Below, piece by piece: positions 43,022 through 50,883 of a stretch of DNA of 64,000 nucleotides. The notes below the pieces were generated by a model. That model made no database searches and had not been told where the DNA came from. It worked only from the letters and a program-made list of their open reading frames with translations. Position numbers and translations under genes: made by a program. Each line of letters begins with the position of its first letter. Positions within the stretch are counted from its first letter, which is position 1. The stretch is from Bacteroidota bacterium (GTDB taxonomy: Bacteria; Bacteroidota; Bacteroidia; Bacteroidales; Dysgonomonadaceae), in contig JAEZGN010000016.1 in NCBI GenBank assembly GCA_023437305.1, positions 1 to 64,000 on the forward strand, given 5' to 3'.

Positions 43022-43459
43022 ATGTTTGAATTAAAAAAATTTCGTATCAAAACATGGCATTTCGTTATATTATTAGTCCTTTTTTTCATTGTAGTAAACA
43101 TCGTAGGAATAATATCTATAAACGGCAGCTCATACTCTATTGAAAATGAAATTGCACAGATAGAAGAAATATATGATTTGTCAGAAATAGATAATTCTTC
43201 TGATATTGTGTCTATTATTTTCTACAGAGAAGGCTCTAACATTTGTGCAAAAATGATACATAATATAAATCAGCTAACTAACAAGAATAGTAAATTTTAC
43301 AGATCGGAAGTAAATAAGAACTCAGAACTATATAGTAAATATAACATATCCGGAGTTCCTTGTACTCTGATACTTAAAAATGGAGAAGAACTAAACCGCA
43401 TTATGGGTTTAGTTCCAACCTCTAATCTGGAAATTATCTATGGTAGGATTACTAAATAG
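43022..43459 (+). CDS. Membrane-anchored thioredoxin-like protein with SxxC
   Basis: This 145-residue protein has one N-terminal transmembrane helix (about 12-33) and a thioredoxin-like domain (about 55-145). The active-site loop reads EGSNICAKM, so the first cysteine of CxxC is Ser72 and only Cys75 remains. The cis-Pro loop is GVPC (Pro113, Cys114). It could act as a monothiol oxidoreductase or chaperone, with Cys75 and Cys114 possibly close in space. It is second in the phospholipase operon, overlapping no gene and separated by 2 nt. Confidence 0.75.
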   Translation: MFELKKFRIKTWHFVILLVLFFIVVNIVGIISINGSSYSIENEIAQIEEIYDLSEIDNSSDIVSIIFYREGSNICAKMIHNINQLTNKNSKFYRSEVNKNSELYSKYNISGVPCTLILKNGEELNRIMGLVPTSNLEIIYGRITK

Positions 43460-43488
43460 TTGTAGGTAATATAAAACAACACATTAAT

Positions 43489-44436
43489 ATGTTTATTAAC
43501 TCAATTGGATGTTACATCCCGAAAAAAAGGATTCCAAACGATTATTTCACCGAAATAAACGGATTAACAAGTGATTGGATAAGTCAACGTACAGGAATCT
43601 TAACTCGATCGCGAGCTTCGGAGAAAGAAACTATAGACTATATGTCTCGTAAAGCCATAGAATCGGCTTTACCCGACCTTCCTTATAAAATAGAAGATAT
43701 AGATCTTATAATTTTTGCATCTTATACACCTAGTGATACAATTGCAACTACGGGACATTATATACAGCGGAAGTACAACATATCAAATGCAAAAGTATTC
43801 TTTGTATCATCTGCGTGCTCATCGGGACTTAATGCAATAGAAATTATATATTCTTTCTTCGCATCGCAGATGGCAGAGAAGGCATTGCTTATCTGCGCCG
43901 ATCGCAACTCTACATATTCAGATGATACTGATTCTATATCAGGACATTTATGGGGAGATGCGGCTACTGCTTATTTTTTTTCAATGAAATCTTATTCCGA
44001 AAAAGATCCTCAGATTATTGATATCACAACGCAAGGATTAGGACATATAGGATTAGCATCGAGAGCCGTTTATCTTAATCCTAAAGAGGATGGACTGAAA
44101 ATGCCTCATGGCAAAGATGTATTTGTGCAGGCTTGTACATATTTAGCACAAAATACGAGGGAGATAGTGGAAATGAATGGATATTCTTTAGATGATCTGT
44201 CCTTCTTTATAGGGCATCAGGCTAACATGAGAATATTGAAAAATGTAGCAAAGCAACTTGCTATACCCGAAGAAAAGATATTGACTAATATTCAAGAGTT
44301 AGGCAATACCGGCTCAACAAGTGCCTTATTGGTATTGGCACAAAATGTAAAAAAAATCGCACGAGGAGACCTTATTTGTATATCAGTCTTCGGTGGGGGA
44401 TATTCTGCAGGCTCATGCCTGATAAAGATTCCCTAA
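43489..44436 (+). CDS. 3-oxoacyl-ACP synthase III-like protein (FabH family)
   Basis: This 315-residue thiolase-fold enzyme has the complete FabH triad: Cys110 (SSACSSGLNAIE), His243 (GHQANMRIL) and Asn273 (GNTGSTSAL). FabH condenses acyl-CoA with malonyl-ACP; paralogues make specialised lipids and secondary metabolites. Here it is not next to plsX/fabD/acpP as the housekeeping gene often is. It lies in a TetR-linked operon with phospholipase A and LpxC. It is likely a dedicated copy that supplies or diverts acyl chains for an outer-membrane lipid, though it could be the only FabH in the genome. Confidence 0.88.
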   Translation: MFINSIGCYIPKKRIPNDYFTEINGLTSDWISQRTGILTRSRASEKETIDYMSRKAIESALPDLPYKIEDIDLIIFASYTPSDTIATTGHYIQRKYNISNAKVFFVSSACSSGLNAIEIIYSFFASQMAEKALLICADRNSTYSDDTDSISGHLWGDAATAYFFSMKSYSEKDPQIIDITTQGLGHIGLASRAVYLNPKEDGLKMPHGKDVFVQACTYLAQNTREIVEMNGYSLDDLSFFIGHQANMRILKNVAKQLAIPEEKILTNIQELGNTGSTSALLVLAQNVKKIARGDLICISVFGGGYSAGSCLIKIP

Positions 44437-44460
44437 ATCAAAAATTAAAGAATAACTATT

Positions 44461-45438
44461 ATGATTTATCAACGTACTTTAAAAAACAGTTTTTCCTTAG
44501 AAGGAAAAGGATTACATACAGGACTAAACATACATATTACATTTAACCCGGCACCTGAAAATTATGGATACAAAATCAGGCGTGTAGATATTCCGGGGCA
44601 ACCTACAATTGATGCGTTGGCTGAAAATGTTACAGCTACCCAAAGAGGAACTGTTGTATCATCTAATGGAGTTAATGTAAGTACCATAGAACATGCTATG
44701 GCTGCATTGTATGCATGCGAAATAGATAATTGCCTGATAGATGTAGATGGACCCGAATTCCCTATATTAGATGGCAGCTCTATTATGTTTGTAAGCAAAA
44801 TAAAAGAAGTTGGCACAGAGATACAGAATGCAGCAAGAGAATATATTTCGATCAAACGTAGAAAAATTAAGGTTGTGGATAAAGCAACAGGATCATCGAT
44901 GATATTAATTCCGGATGATTCTTTTAGCATAGAATCACACATATCTTTCAACTCTACATTCTTGAAAAAGCAAGACGCAACAATGCATGATCTGTCTGAA
45001 TTTACTAAAGATTTTGCTTCAGCACGAACATTTGTTTTTGTAAAAGAGATTGAATCTCTGCTCGATAATGACCTGGTAAAAGGTGGCGACTTGGATAATG
45101 CTATTGTTATATATGATAAACCAATAGAGCAAGAAAAATTTGACCTATTGGCAGACATGTTGGGGGCAAAAAGAAAGGACTCTACAAAGTTAGGGTATAT
45201 TATGAACAAACCTTTGCTTTATCCGAACGAACCGGCCAGACATAAATTGCTAGATATTATAGGAGACTTGGCTTTGGTAGGCCGTTTTATAAAAGGAAAA
45301 GTTATAGCCAATTGTCCGGGACATAAAATAAACAATATGTTTGCCAGGGCGATTAGAGAAGCTGTATTTCCAAGTGTACAAGAAGAATCAGTTATACTGA
45401 CAGAAACAAGTCATGCTGGTCTATATTCTTTAGCTTAA
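44461..45438 (+). CDS. lpxC: Stand-alone LpxC (UDP-3-O-acyl-GlcNAc deacetylase)
   Basis: This 325-residue protein has all LpxC catalytic residues: Glu77 and zinc ligand His78 (STIEHAMAAL), zinc ligands His261 and Asp265 (RHKLLDIIGDL), and catalytic His288 (GHKIN). It should remove acetate from UDP-3-O-acyl-GlcNAc, the committed step of lipid A synthesis. In most Bacteroidetes LpxC is fused to FabZ (about 460 residues) between lpxD and lpxA. This copy lacks FabZ and has neither neighbour, so it looks like an accessory paralogue in a lipid-remodelling operon. Confidence 0.92.
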   Translation: MIYQRTLKNSFSLEGKGLHTGLNIHITFNPAPENYGYKIRRVDIPGQPTIDALAENVTATQRGTVVSSNGVNVSTIEHAMAALYACEIDNCLIDVDGPEFPILDGSSIMFVSKIKEVGTEIQNAAREYISIKRRKIKVVDKATGSSMILIPDDSFSIESHISFNSTFLKKQDATMHDLSEFTKDFASARTFVFVKEIESLLDNDLVKGGDLDNAIVIYDKPIEQEKFDLLADMLGAKRKDSTKLGYIMNKPLLYPNEPARHKLLDIIGDLALVGRFIKGKVIANCPGHKINNMFARAIREAVFPSVQEESVILTETSHAGLYSLA

Positions 45439-45444
45439 TTAATA

Positions 45445-45639
45445 ATGAAAGATATATTACAATTTATATTACATAACAAAATTGTACTGATAGGTATGTT
45501 GATCGGTTTCATCGCCGCATATATCTATTGGTACTATTTTGCATGTTATTGGGGAACATATCCTCTTTCTTCTGAATCTTGGGTAAATTGTGGTTTTGGA
45601 ACAATATTAGGAGGCTTAGTTGTTACACTAATCAATTAA
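45445..45639 (+). CDS. DUF6132 small membrane protein
   Basis: This 64-residue protein has two hydrophobic helices (about 13-32 and 48-63). Between them runs a short aromatic and Cys-containing loop (YYFACYWGTYPLSSESW) that resembles the DUF6132 pattern CxxGTCPITSxPW. One of the usual loop cysteines is replaced by Tyr. It starts 6 nt after lpxC, so it is the last gene of that operon. No function is known for the family. Confidence 0.7.
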   Translation: MKDILQFILHNKIVLIGMLIGFIAAYIYWYYFACYWGTYPLSSESWVNCGFGTILGGLVVTLIN

Positions 45640-45695
45640 AATAGTATATTTACATATAAGATATACTTTATTTAACCAAACATAAACTATTCGCC

Positions 45696-45920
45696 ATGCT
45701 AAAGAAAGATATTCGTATAAACGCCACAGCTATCTGGCAGCATCTGTCAGAAAGAGGAAAAATGTCGGTTCAGGAAATTGAAGAATTAACACATTACAAA
45801 AATTCGTTGATACTTCTTGCATTAGGTTGGCTATCGAAGGAAAACAAAGTACGTTTTTCGATCAAAAATGATAACTTATATGTTGAGCTAAGTAGTACTC
45901 CTACTGAAATATATTACTAG
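45696..45920 (+). CDS. Winged-helix protein, DUF2582 family
   Basis: This 74-residue protein is a single winged helix-turn-helix (about 5-60: IRINATAIWQHLSERGKMSVQEIEELTHYKNSLILLALGWLSKENKV), matching DUF2582. Such small proteins are common in Bacteroidetes and may bind DNA, but no target is known. It is 56 nt behind the DUF6132 gene and may be transcribed with it or alone. Confidence 0.8.
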   Translation: MLKKDIRINATAIWQHLSERGKMSVQEIEELTHYKNSLILLALGWLSKENKVRFSIKNDNLYVELSSTPTEIYY

Positions 45921-46077
45921 ACCCTGACTAAATTAGGGAACTATATCATATTCTCAGAAGGAAAATGATAAATAATCTCAGAAGATTTTAGCGTTAAAAA
46001 GCATTAATTTACAAAACTAAAAACTTCTGCCATAAAATCATTGTGTAACTTTATCATCATTTCTTTTTGAATAATTT

Positions 46078-47184
46078 ATGAAAATTAGAAATCTCTTACT
46101 ACTTGTGTTATCTATGCTGAGTATTACTTCATGCATAAAAGATGAGCCCCTCAACATGGAGGCCGACATTATAGACATGAAGATTGAAAATGAAGCATTT
46201 ATAACTCGGGCAATAACAGATCACACAGTTCAGCTCTTCGTCTCCGACAATGCTGATTACTCACACCTTACACCGATAATAGAAGTTACCGCCGGAGCTA
46301 CGATCGAACCCAAATCGGGAATTTCTCAAGATTTTTCGAATGGGAAAAGTGTTATTTATACGGTAACTTCAGAAGATGGAAAGTATACAAAAACTTATAC
46401 TGTAACAGTAACCTCGAAGATTAGTCTTAAAAATACGTTCGAAGAATGGACAACAGCGGGTACAGAAAAAGCACCATATCCGATCTTAAGCGATCTCTTA
46501 TGGAGTAATGCAAACTCGGGGTTATCTATTTTGGTAGGCACCGGATCATTAACTTTGGATCATTATCCTACCGATAAAACTACCGACTGTGTTAATGGAA
46601 AATATGCTGCGATACTACGCACAATAAAAGGCACAAAAGTTTTTGGAATAGACTACCCTATTTTTTCCGGATCACTTTTTAGAGGAGCTTTCTCCGCTAA
46701 TATGTCTAATCCTCTAAAATCACTAATATTGGGACAGGCTCATCCTAAAGAAAATGGAAAACCGATCATGTTCAACGGCTACTACAAATATACCCCGGGC
46801 GATATTTTTACAGGTAAAGATGGGAAGCCTATAGCAAACAGAACCGATTCGCTGTCGATGTATGCTACGATATTTAAAGTAAGTAAAGGTGCTCCTGCAA
46901 ACGAAGAGTTTCTTGATGGGGAATCTATCCTTACATCTCCTAGAGTTGTAGGAACTGCTAAATGGTCTCATACAGATAAGAGTATAGTGGAAACACCTGC
47001 AAACAATGGATTTATACAATTTTCTATTCCATTCAGGTATAAAGAAGAACTTAATTTTACGAAAAATGATTATCGCCTTACCATTGTATTGGCTTCAAGC
47101 AAAGATGGAAACGAATATCAAGGGGCGGTAGGGAGTACTCTCATTGCTGATGATCTTGAACTAGTATGCGATCCTATAAAATAA
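46078..47184 (+). CDS. PCMD-domain lipoprotein
   Basis: This 368-residue protein has a lipoprotein signal (ITSC, Cys19) and an Ig-like domain (about 28-112, ending in YTVTSEDGKYTKTYTVTVTSK). A C-terminal PCMD domain (putative carbohydrate metabolism domain, about 115-365) is a beta-sandwich seen in surface lipoproteins of gut Bacteroidetes. No catalytic motif is evident, so glycan or protein binding is more likely than catalysis. Its stop is just before the start of an outer-membrane barrel gene. Confidence 0.82.
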   Translation: MKIRNLLLLVLSMLSITSCIKDEPLNMEADIIDMKIENEAFITRAITDHTVQLFVSDNADYSHLTPIIEVTAGATIEPKSGISQDFSNGKSVIYTVTSEDGKYTKTYTVTVTSKISLKNTFEEWTTAGTEKAPYPILSDLLWSNANSGLSILVGTGSLTLDHYPTDKTTDCVNGKYAAILRTIKGTKVFGIDYPIFSGSLFRGAFSANMSNPLKSLILGQAHPKENGKPIMFNGYYKYTPGDIFTGKDGKPIANRTDSLSMYATIFKVSKGAPANEEFLDGESILTSPRVVGTAKWSHTDKSIVETPANNGFIQFSIPFRYKEELNFTKNDYRLTIVLASSKDGNEYQGAVGSTLIADDLELVCDPIK

Positions 47185-47195
47185 GAATGTATCTG

Positions 47196-47960
47196 ATGAA
47201 ATTAAAATATAACATAATCATAGTACTTGCAACAGTATTAATGATAAATAATAATATTTCAGCGCAGAATTCTGATAACAAAGCATTTGATCTGAGCTTT
47301 ATCCTAGGATTTAATATGGGAGCAACTGCTCCTGTACCTATTCCGGCTGAAGTAAGAGAGATTAATAGTTATAACCCAAAATTCAACCCTCAATTAGGAT
47401 TCAATCTAGCCTACAACCTCAACGAACGATGGGGAGTAGGTACAGGGTTAAGTATTGATTGGAAAGGGATGCGGGTTTCCGATCACGTAAAATACATGTA
47501 TACAAGCGTTACTCTGACCGAAGGAAGCGAAAAGCTGACAGGCTACTTTGTGGGGAAGAATGTAACAAATGTAGATATGACTTATCTTACCATACCAATA
47601 TATGGCACATACCGATTCAATGACAAATGGCAAGTGAAACTGGGCGTATATGCAGCAAGAACCCTTTCATCCAAATTTGACGGGTATGTAAATGATGGAT
47701 ACATCAGAATCGATTCTCCGGTAGGTCAAAAACAAGAAATAAGTGGGGAAGGTGCAACATTCGACTTTGGAGACGACTCCCGTGACTATGATTTTGGAAT
47801 ATTAACCGGAGGTGAATACCGTTTAAATAATCGTATTGGGTTTTATGGTAGTTTTACTTGGGGGCTTCTTCCTTATTTCTATTCGGGGTCAAATCCTATT
47901 AAATTCACGTTCTACAATATATATGGTACACTAGGTATCACTTATCGATTAAGCAAATAA
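47196..47960 (+). CDS. Outer-membrane beta-barrel protein (PorT-like)
   Basis: This 254-residue protein has a signal peptide (ending NNISAQ) and an eight-to-ten-strand barrel pattern with repeated aromatic strand ends (LGFNLAYNLNERWGVGTGLSID, DMTYLTIPIYGTYRFNDKWQVKLGVYAA, YGTLGITYRLSK). Such barrels are often OmpW/PorT-like and of unknown function. ATG codons at 47166, 47187 and 47196 are in frame; 47196 was chosen because it begins the signal peptide and clears the upstream stop at 47184. It is probably co-expressed with the PCMD lipoprotein. Confidence 0.78.
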   Translation: MKLKYNIIIVLATVLMINNNISAQNSDNKAFDLSFILGFNMGATAPVPIPAEVREINSYNPKFNPQLGFNLAYNLNERWGVGTGLSIDWKGMRVSDHVKYMYTSVTLTEGSEKLTGYFVGKNVTNVDMTYLTIPIYGTYRFNDKWQVKLGVYAARTLSSKFDGYVNDGYIRIDSPVGQKQEISGEGATFDFGDDSRDYDFGILTGGEYRLNNRIGFYGSFTWGLLPYFYSGSNPIKFTFYNIYGTLGITYRLSK

Positions 47961-47982
47961 CTAAATAGCTTTTTTTTGAACT

Positions 47983-48960
47983 ATGAGTAAACATAAAATC
48001 AGGATCAACAAAACATGCCAAAATTGCGGGGCTTTTGTTGAACAACACTTCTGTCCTAAATGTGGACAAGAAAACAGTGAAAGCAGGCAATCTTTCCATC
48101 ATGTATTTACTCATTTTGTATTCGATTTTTTGCATTACGACAGTTCATTTTGGAGAACAGCAAAATATCTGTTTCTTTCTCCCGGTAAACTCTCATTGGA
48201 GTATATGAATGGAAAACGAAAATCGTATGTAAACCCTTTTACTCTTTATATATTCATCAGTTTCATTGCCTTTTTTATCCCCCCTCTCCTTCCCGAAGCA
48301 TCAGCACCTGACAAAGAAAAAATACAACAAGAGATCAGCGAAAATGTAGATACGAAGTCCATAGATACGATTATAGCAAAGCTTGATGTAAATAATAAGA
48401 ATCTCATTAATGAGGCTAAAGTCCCTGAAAAAGTCAGTAAGATAGAAGATAAAATTAATATTACCGGAGTAGATGAAAAGACAGGGAATAAGACAAAACA
48501 ATTTATAGCAAGTATATTAGAGAATGTAAAAGATAAAGAAAAAGGAGAAAAAGCTGTCGAGTTTTTCATTCACAATATTCCCAAGGTGCTCTTTATCTAT
48601 ATGCCTATTTTTGCCTTTTGGTTATGGTTGTTCCATAATAAAAAGAAAAAATATTATTTCGACAGTGCTGTCTTTACATTACATTTCTTTTCTACGACTT
48701 TACTAACGATAACTATAGCAACGATTCTAAGCTGTATATTTGATTGGTTAAATTTTAGCGAAATGCTTTATTACCTCTTATATTCTTTTGTGACTCTATA
48801 TCTAACATTCTACTTTTTCAGAGGAAACAGGGTATTCTATGAAGAAAACAGATTGGTATCGAATTTAAAATCTTTTGTTTTGATAGGAATAAATAGCTTC
48901 TTTATCTTCCTTACTTTTACATTGTATGTTGTATTTGTAGTGTATATGATATATACTTAA
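47983..48960 (+). CDS. DUF3667 membrane protein with zinc ribbon
   Basis: This 325-residue protein begins with a zinc-ribbon motif (Cys12, 15, 24, 27 in CQNCGAFVEQHFCPKCG). It then shows the DUF3667 core (HHVFTHFVFDFLHYDSSFWRTAKYLFLSPGKLSLEYMNGKRKSYVNP), one early membrane helix (about 85-103), a charged soluble segment (about 105-195), and a cluster of four helices at the C-terminus. The family is widespread in Bacteroidetes with no known role. Its stop codon overlaps the stop of the convergent winged-helix gene by 4 bp. Confidence 0.85.
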   Translation: MSKHKIRINKTCQNCGAFVEQHFCPKCGQENSESRQSFHHVFTHFVFDFLHYDSSFWRTAKYLFLSPGKLSLEYMNGKRKSYVNPFTLYIFISFIAFFIPPLLPEASAPDKEKIQQEISENVDTKSIDTIIAKLDVNNKNLINEAKVPEKVSKIEDKINITGVDEKTGNKTKQFIASILENVKDKEKGEKAVEFFIHNIPKVLFIYMPIFAFWLWLFHNKKKKYYFDSAVFTLHFFSTTLLTITIATILSCIFDWLNFSEMLYYLLYSFVTLYLTFYFFRGNRVFYEENRLVSNLKSFVLIGINSFFIFLTFTLYVVFVVYMIYT

Positions 48961-50006
48961 AGTAAGTATTTTTTATATCCTTCAATAGCTTTAGCAACCA
49001 AATTCTGCGTCTTCTTATTTGATGTGTAAAAGAATTCGGTATCAAGGATTTCATTCTTTTTTGATGACTTTTTCCACGTGCCAATAACTTTACCATCAAG
49101 ACTAATTGCTGGTCTGAATATTCCCGGACTTGTTATTATTTTATGATGATGGTCTATATGTAGACTTTCTTTTCTATCCTTATAGCTAACTGTAAATTCA
49201 TCAAATGCAGGTAAAAGGTTGATCAAACTATGACTGCTGACTGGCTTAGAATCTCTATGAAAAATATATGTTTGATCATTTATTGTTTCATGAATAAAAT
49301 CGTTTCCCATTAGAGCTATCCCTTGTCTGGCTTCTGCTGTAGTCAATCCCGACCACCAAACAAAATCCTGTAAGGTTGCAGGGCCATGACTCCTGAAATA
49401 TTTGAATGCTAATTTATACAGGCATTCATCTTTATCGAACTGATCGGTAGTTTTTTTAACTTTTTCTTGCAACAAAGCATACGTCTGTTTTTTGCCTTTC
49501 ATCTCTCCATTGCATACAACGCCATCCAGCTCGGCATGCATCATTATATGATTAACGGTTCTATTATCAGCATCTATACCTGCTCTATTTATTACTTCTT
49601 TGAGTTCTTGACGTGTTAAAAAATTTCCCTGAAGTGCTTTTTCTATAATTGAGTTTGTACGGGCTATCAATGATTCGGTAAGCCCCAAATCCTTATCATA
49701 AGATCGCATTGCAGTCTTAATCCTCGGAAGGCTCAAGGAAAGCATCCAGTATATATCGTCTTTAGATACAAAATGCCATGTAGGGCGCAAGATATGAAGA
49801 CGTAAAATATCACCTCTATTCAAAGCCTCCTCAATCTTCAGATCGGTGATCTCGGGAATACGTATACCTATTCCCCATTTCGCCATATTGTAATCTTGTG
49901 CCTGAATAGCTCCCATCCACGAAACCAACTTGTATGCTTCGCCCACGAATGAACCGTCCAACTGATGATTAGATAAGCGTAAGGATAGAATATCTTCTGC
50001 TTTCAT
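48957..50006 (-). CDS. Winged-helix DNA-binding domain protein (HTH_42)
   Basis: This 349-residue protein matches the HTH_42 family, which includes YcaQ/AlkX-type crosslink-repair glycosylases and uncharacterised paralogues. Visible family segments are RLSNHQLDG near the start, WMGAIQAQDYNMAKWGIGIR, RPTWHFVSKDDIYWML and LLPAFDEFTVSYKDR. The QxQD stretch of YcaQ is partly kept (IQAQDY). It follows nadC by 16 nt, so it may be the last gene of the nad operon. DNA repair is possible; evidence is only at family level. Confidence 0.82.
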   Translation of the reverse strand: MKAEDILSLRLSNHQLDGSFVGEAYKLVSWMGAIQAQDYNMAKWGIGIRIPEITDLKIEEALNRGDILRLHILRPTWHFVSKDDIYWMLSLSLPRIKTAMRSYDKDLGLTESLIARTNSIIEKALQGNFLTRQELKEVINRAGIDADNRTVNHIMMHAELDGVVCNGEMKGKKQTYALLQEKVKKTTDQFDKDECLYKLAFKYFRSHGPATLQDFVWWSGLTTAEARQGIALMGNDFIHETINDQTYIFHRDSKPVSSHSLINLLPAFDEFTVSYKDRKESLHIDHHHKIITSPGIFRPAISLDGKVIGTWKKSSKKNEILDTEFFYTSNKKTQNLVAKAIEGYKKYLL

Positions 50007-50022
50007 GGCAATTCGGATAAAA

Positions 50023-50883
50023 TTAAAATGCTTTAAGGCTTAAATCAATATTTGGGGCAGAATATATAATTGCTCCCGAAGAAATATAATCCACTCCAGT
50101 CTTAGCTATATCATGCACCATATCTTCTGTTATGCCCCCCGAAGCTTCTACCTTCACTCTACCGTTTATTAGCTTTACAGCAGCACTCATTTCATATAAA
50201 GACATATTATCGAGCATAATGACGTCCACAGCTCCTGTAGCCAAGGCTTCCTCTACTTCTTTCAAGTTGCGTGTTTCTACCTCTATTCGTAGATTTTTAT
50301 TATTCTCTTTCAAGTATTTCACTGTGGCCTCTATAGCTTTGGTTATTCCTCCGGCATAATCGTTATGATTGTCTTTGAGCATAATCATATCAAAAAGACC
50401 GAAGCGATGATTTTGACCACCACCTATATACACAGCCCACTTCTCACACATACGAAACATTGGAGCCGTTTTTCGGGTATCCAGAATACGGGTATTTGTA
50501 TCTGCCAGCAGCTCTACCATCCGATGCGTATATGTAGCTATACCGCTCATACGCTGCATACAATTTAGTACTAGGCGCTCCATTGTGAGAATCGACCGAG
50601 CCGCACCTGATACTATAAATGCGATCTCGCCCTCTTTTACTTGATCTCCATCATTTTTGAGGATTTCTATTTCTAGATTTTTATCATAATAATGAAATAT
50701 CTCTCGTGCCAGATCAACTCCTGCCAAGATACAATCATGTTTTATGATCAAATGAGCTCTTTGCTGAAGATCAGCAGGCACACTGGCCAATGTAGAGTGA
50801 TCACCGTCGCCAATATCTTCTTTAATGGCCTCATCAATAAAATGATATAATCTACTATCAGTTACGTATGAAGGTCTATTCAT
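50023..50883 (-). CDS. nadC: Quinolinate phosphoribosyltransferase (carboxylating)
   Basis: This 286-residue enzyme converts quinolinate and PRPP to nicotinate mononucleotide. Conserved segments are seen: EDIGDGDHST, MSGIATYTHRMVE, DTRKTAPMFRMCEKWAVYIGGGQNHRFGLFDMIMLKDNH, EVETRNLKEVEEA, and VEASGGITEDMV. Its start overlaps the nadB stop by 8 bp, so translation is probably coupled. It completes the de novo NAD pathway with nadB and nadA upstream. Confidence 0.97.
   Translation of the reverse strand: MNRPSYVTDSRLYHFIDEAIKEDIGDGDHSTLASVPADLQQRAHLIIKHDCILAGVDLAREIFHYYDKNLEIEILKNDGDQVKEGEIAFIVSGAARSILTMERLVLNCMQRMSGIATYTHRMVELLADTNTRILDTRKTAPMFRMCEKWAVYIGGGQNHRFGLFDMIMLKDNHNDYAGGITKAIEATVKYLKENNKNLRIEVETRNLKEVEEALATGAVDVIMLDNMSLYEMSAAVKLINGRVKVEASGGITEDMVHDIAKTGVDYISSGAIIYSAPNIDLSLKAF

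Noticed and set aside
44461..45438. LpxC as a truncated LpxC-FabZ fusion broken by frameshift
   Set aside because: The frame ends naturally after the LpxC domain (ETSHAGLYSLA) and the next gene starts 6 nt later with an unrelated membrane protein; no FabZ remnant is seen downstream.
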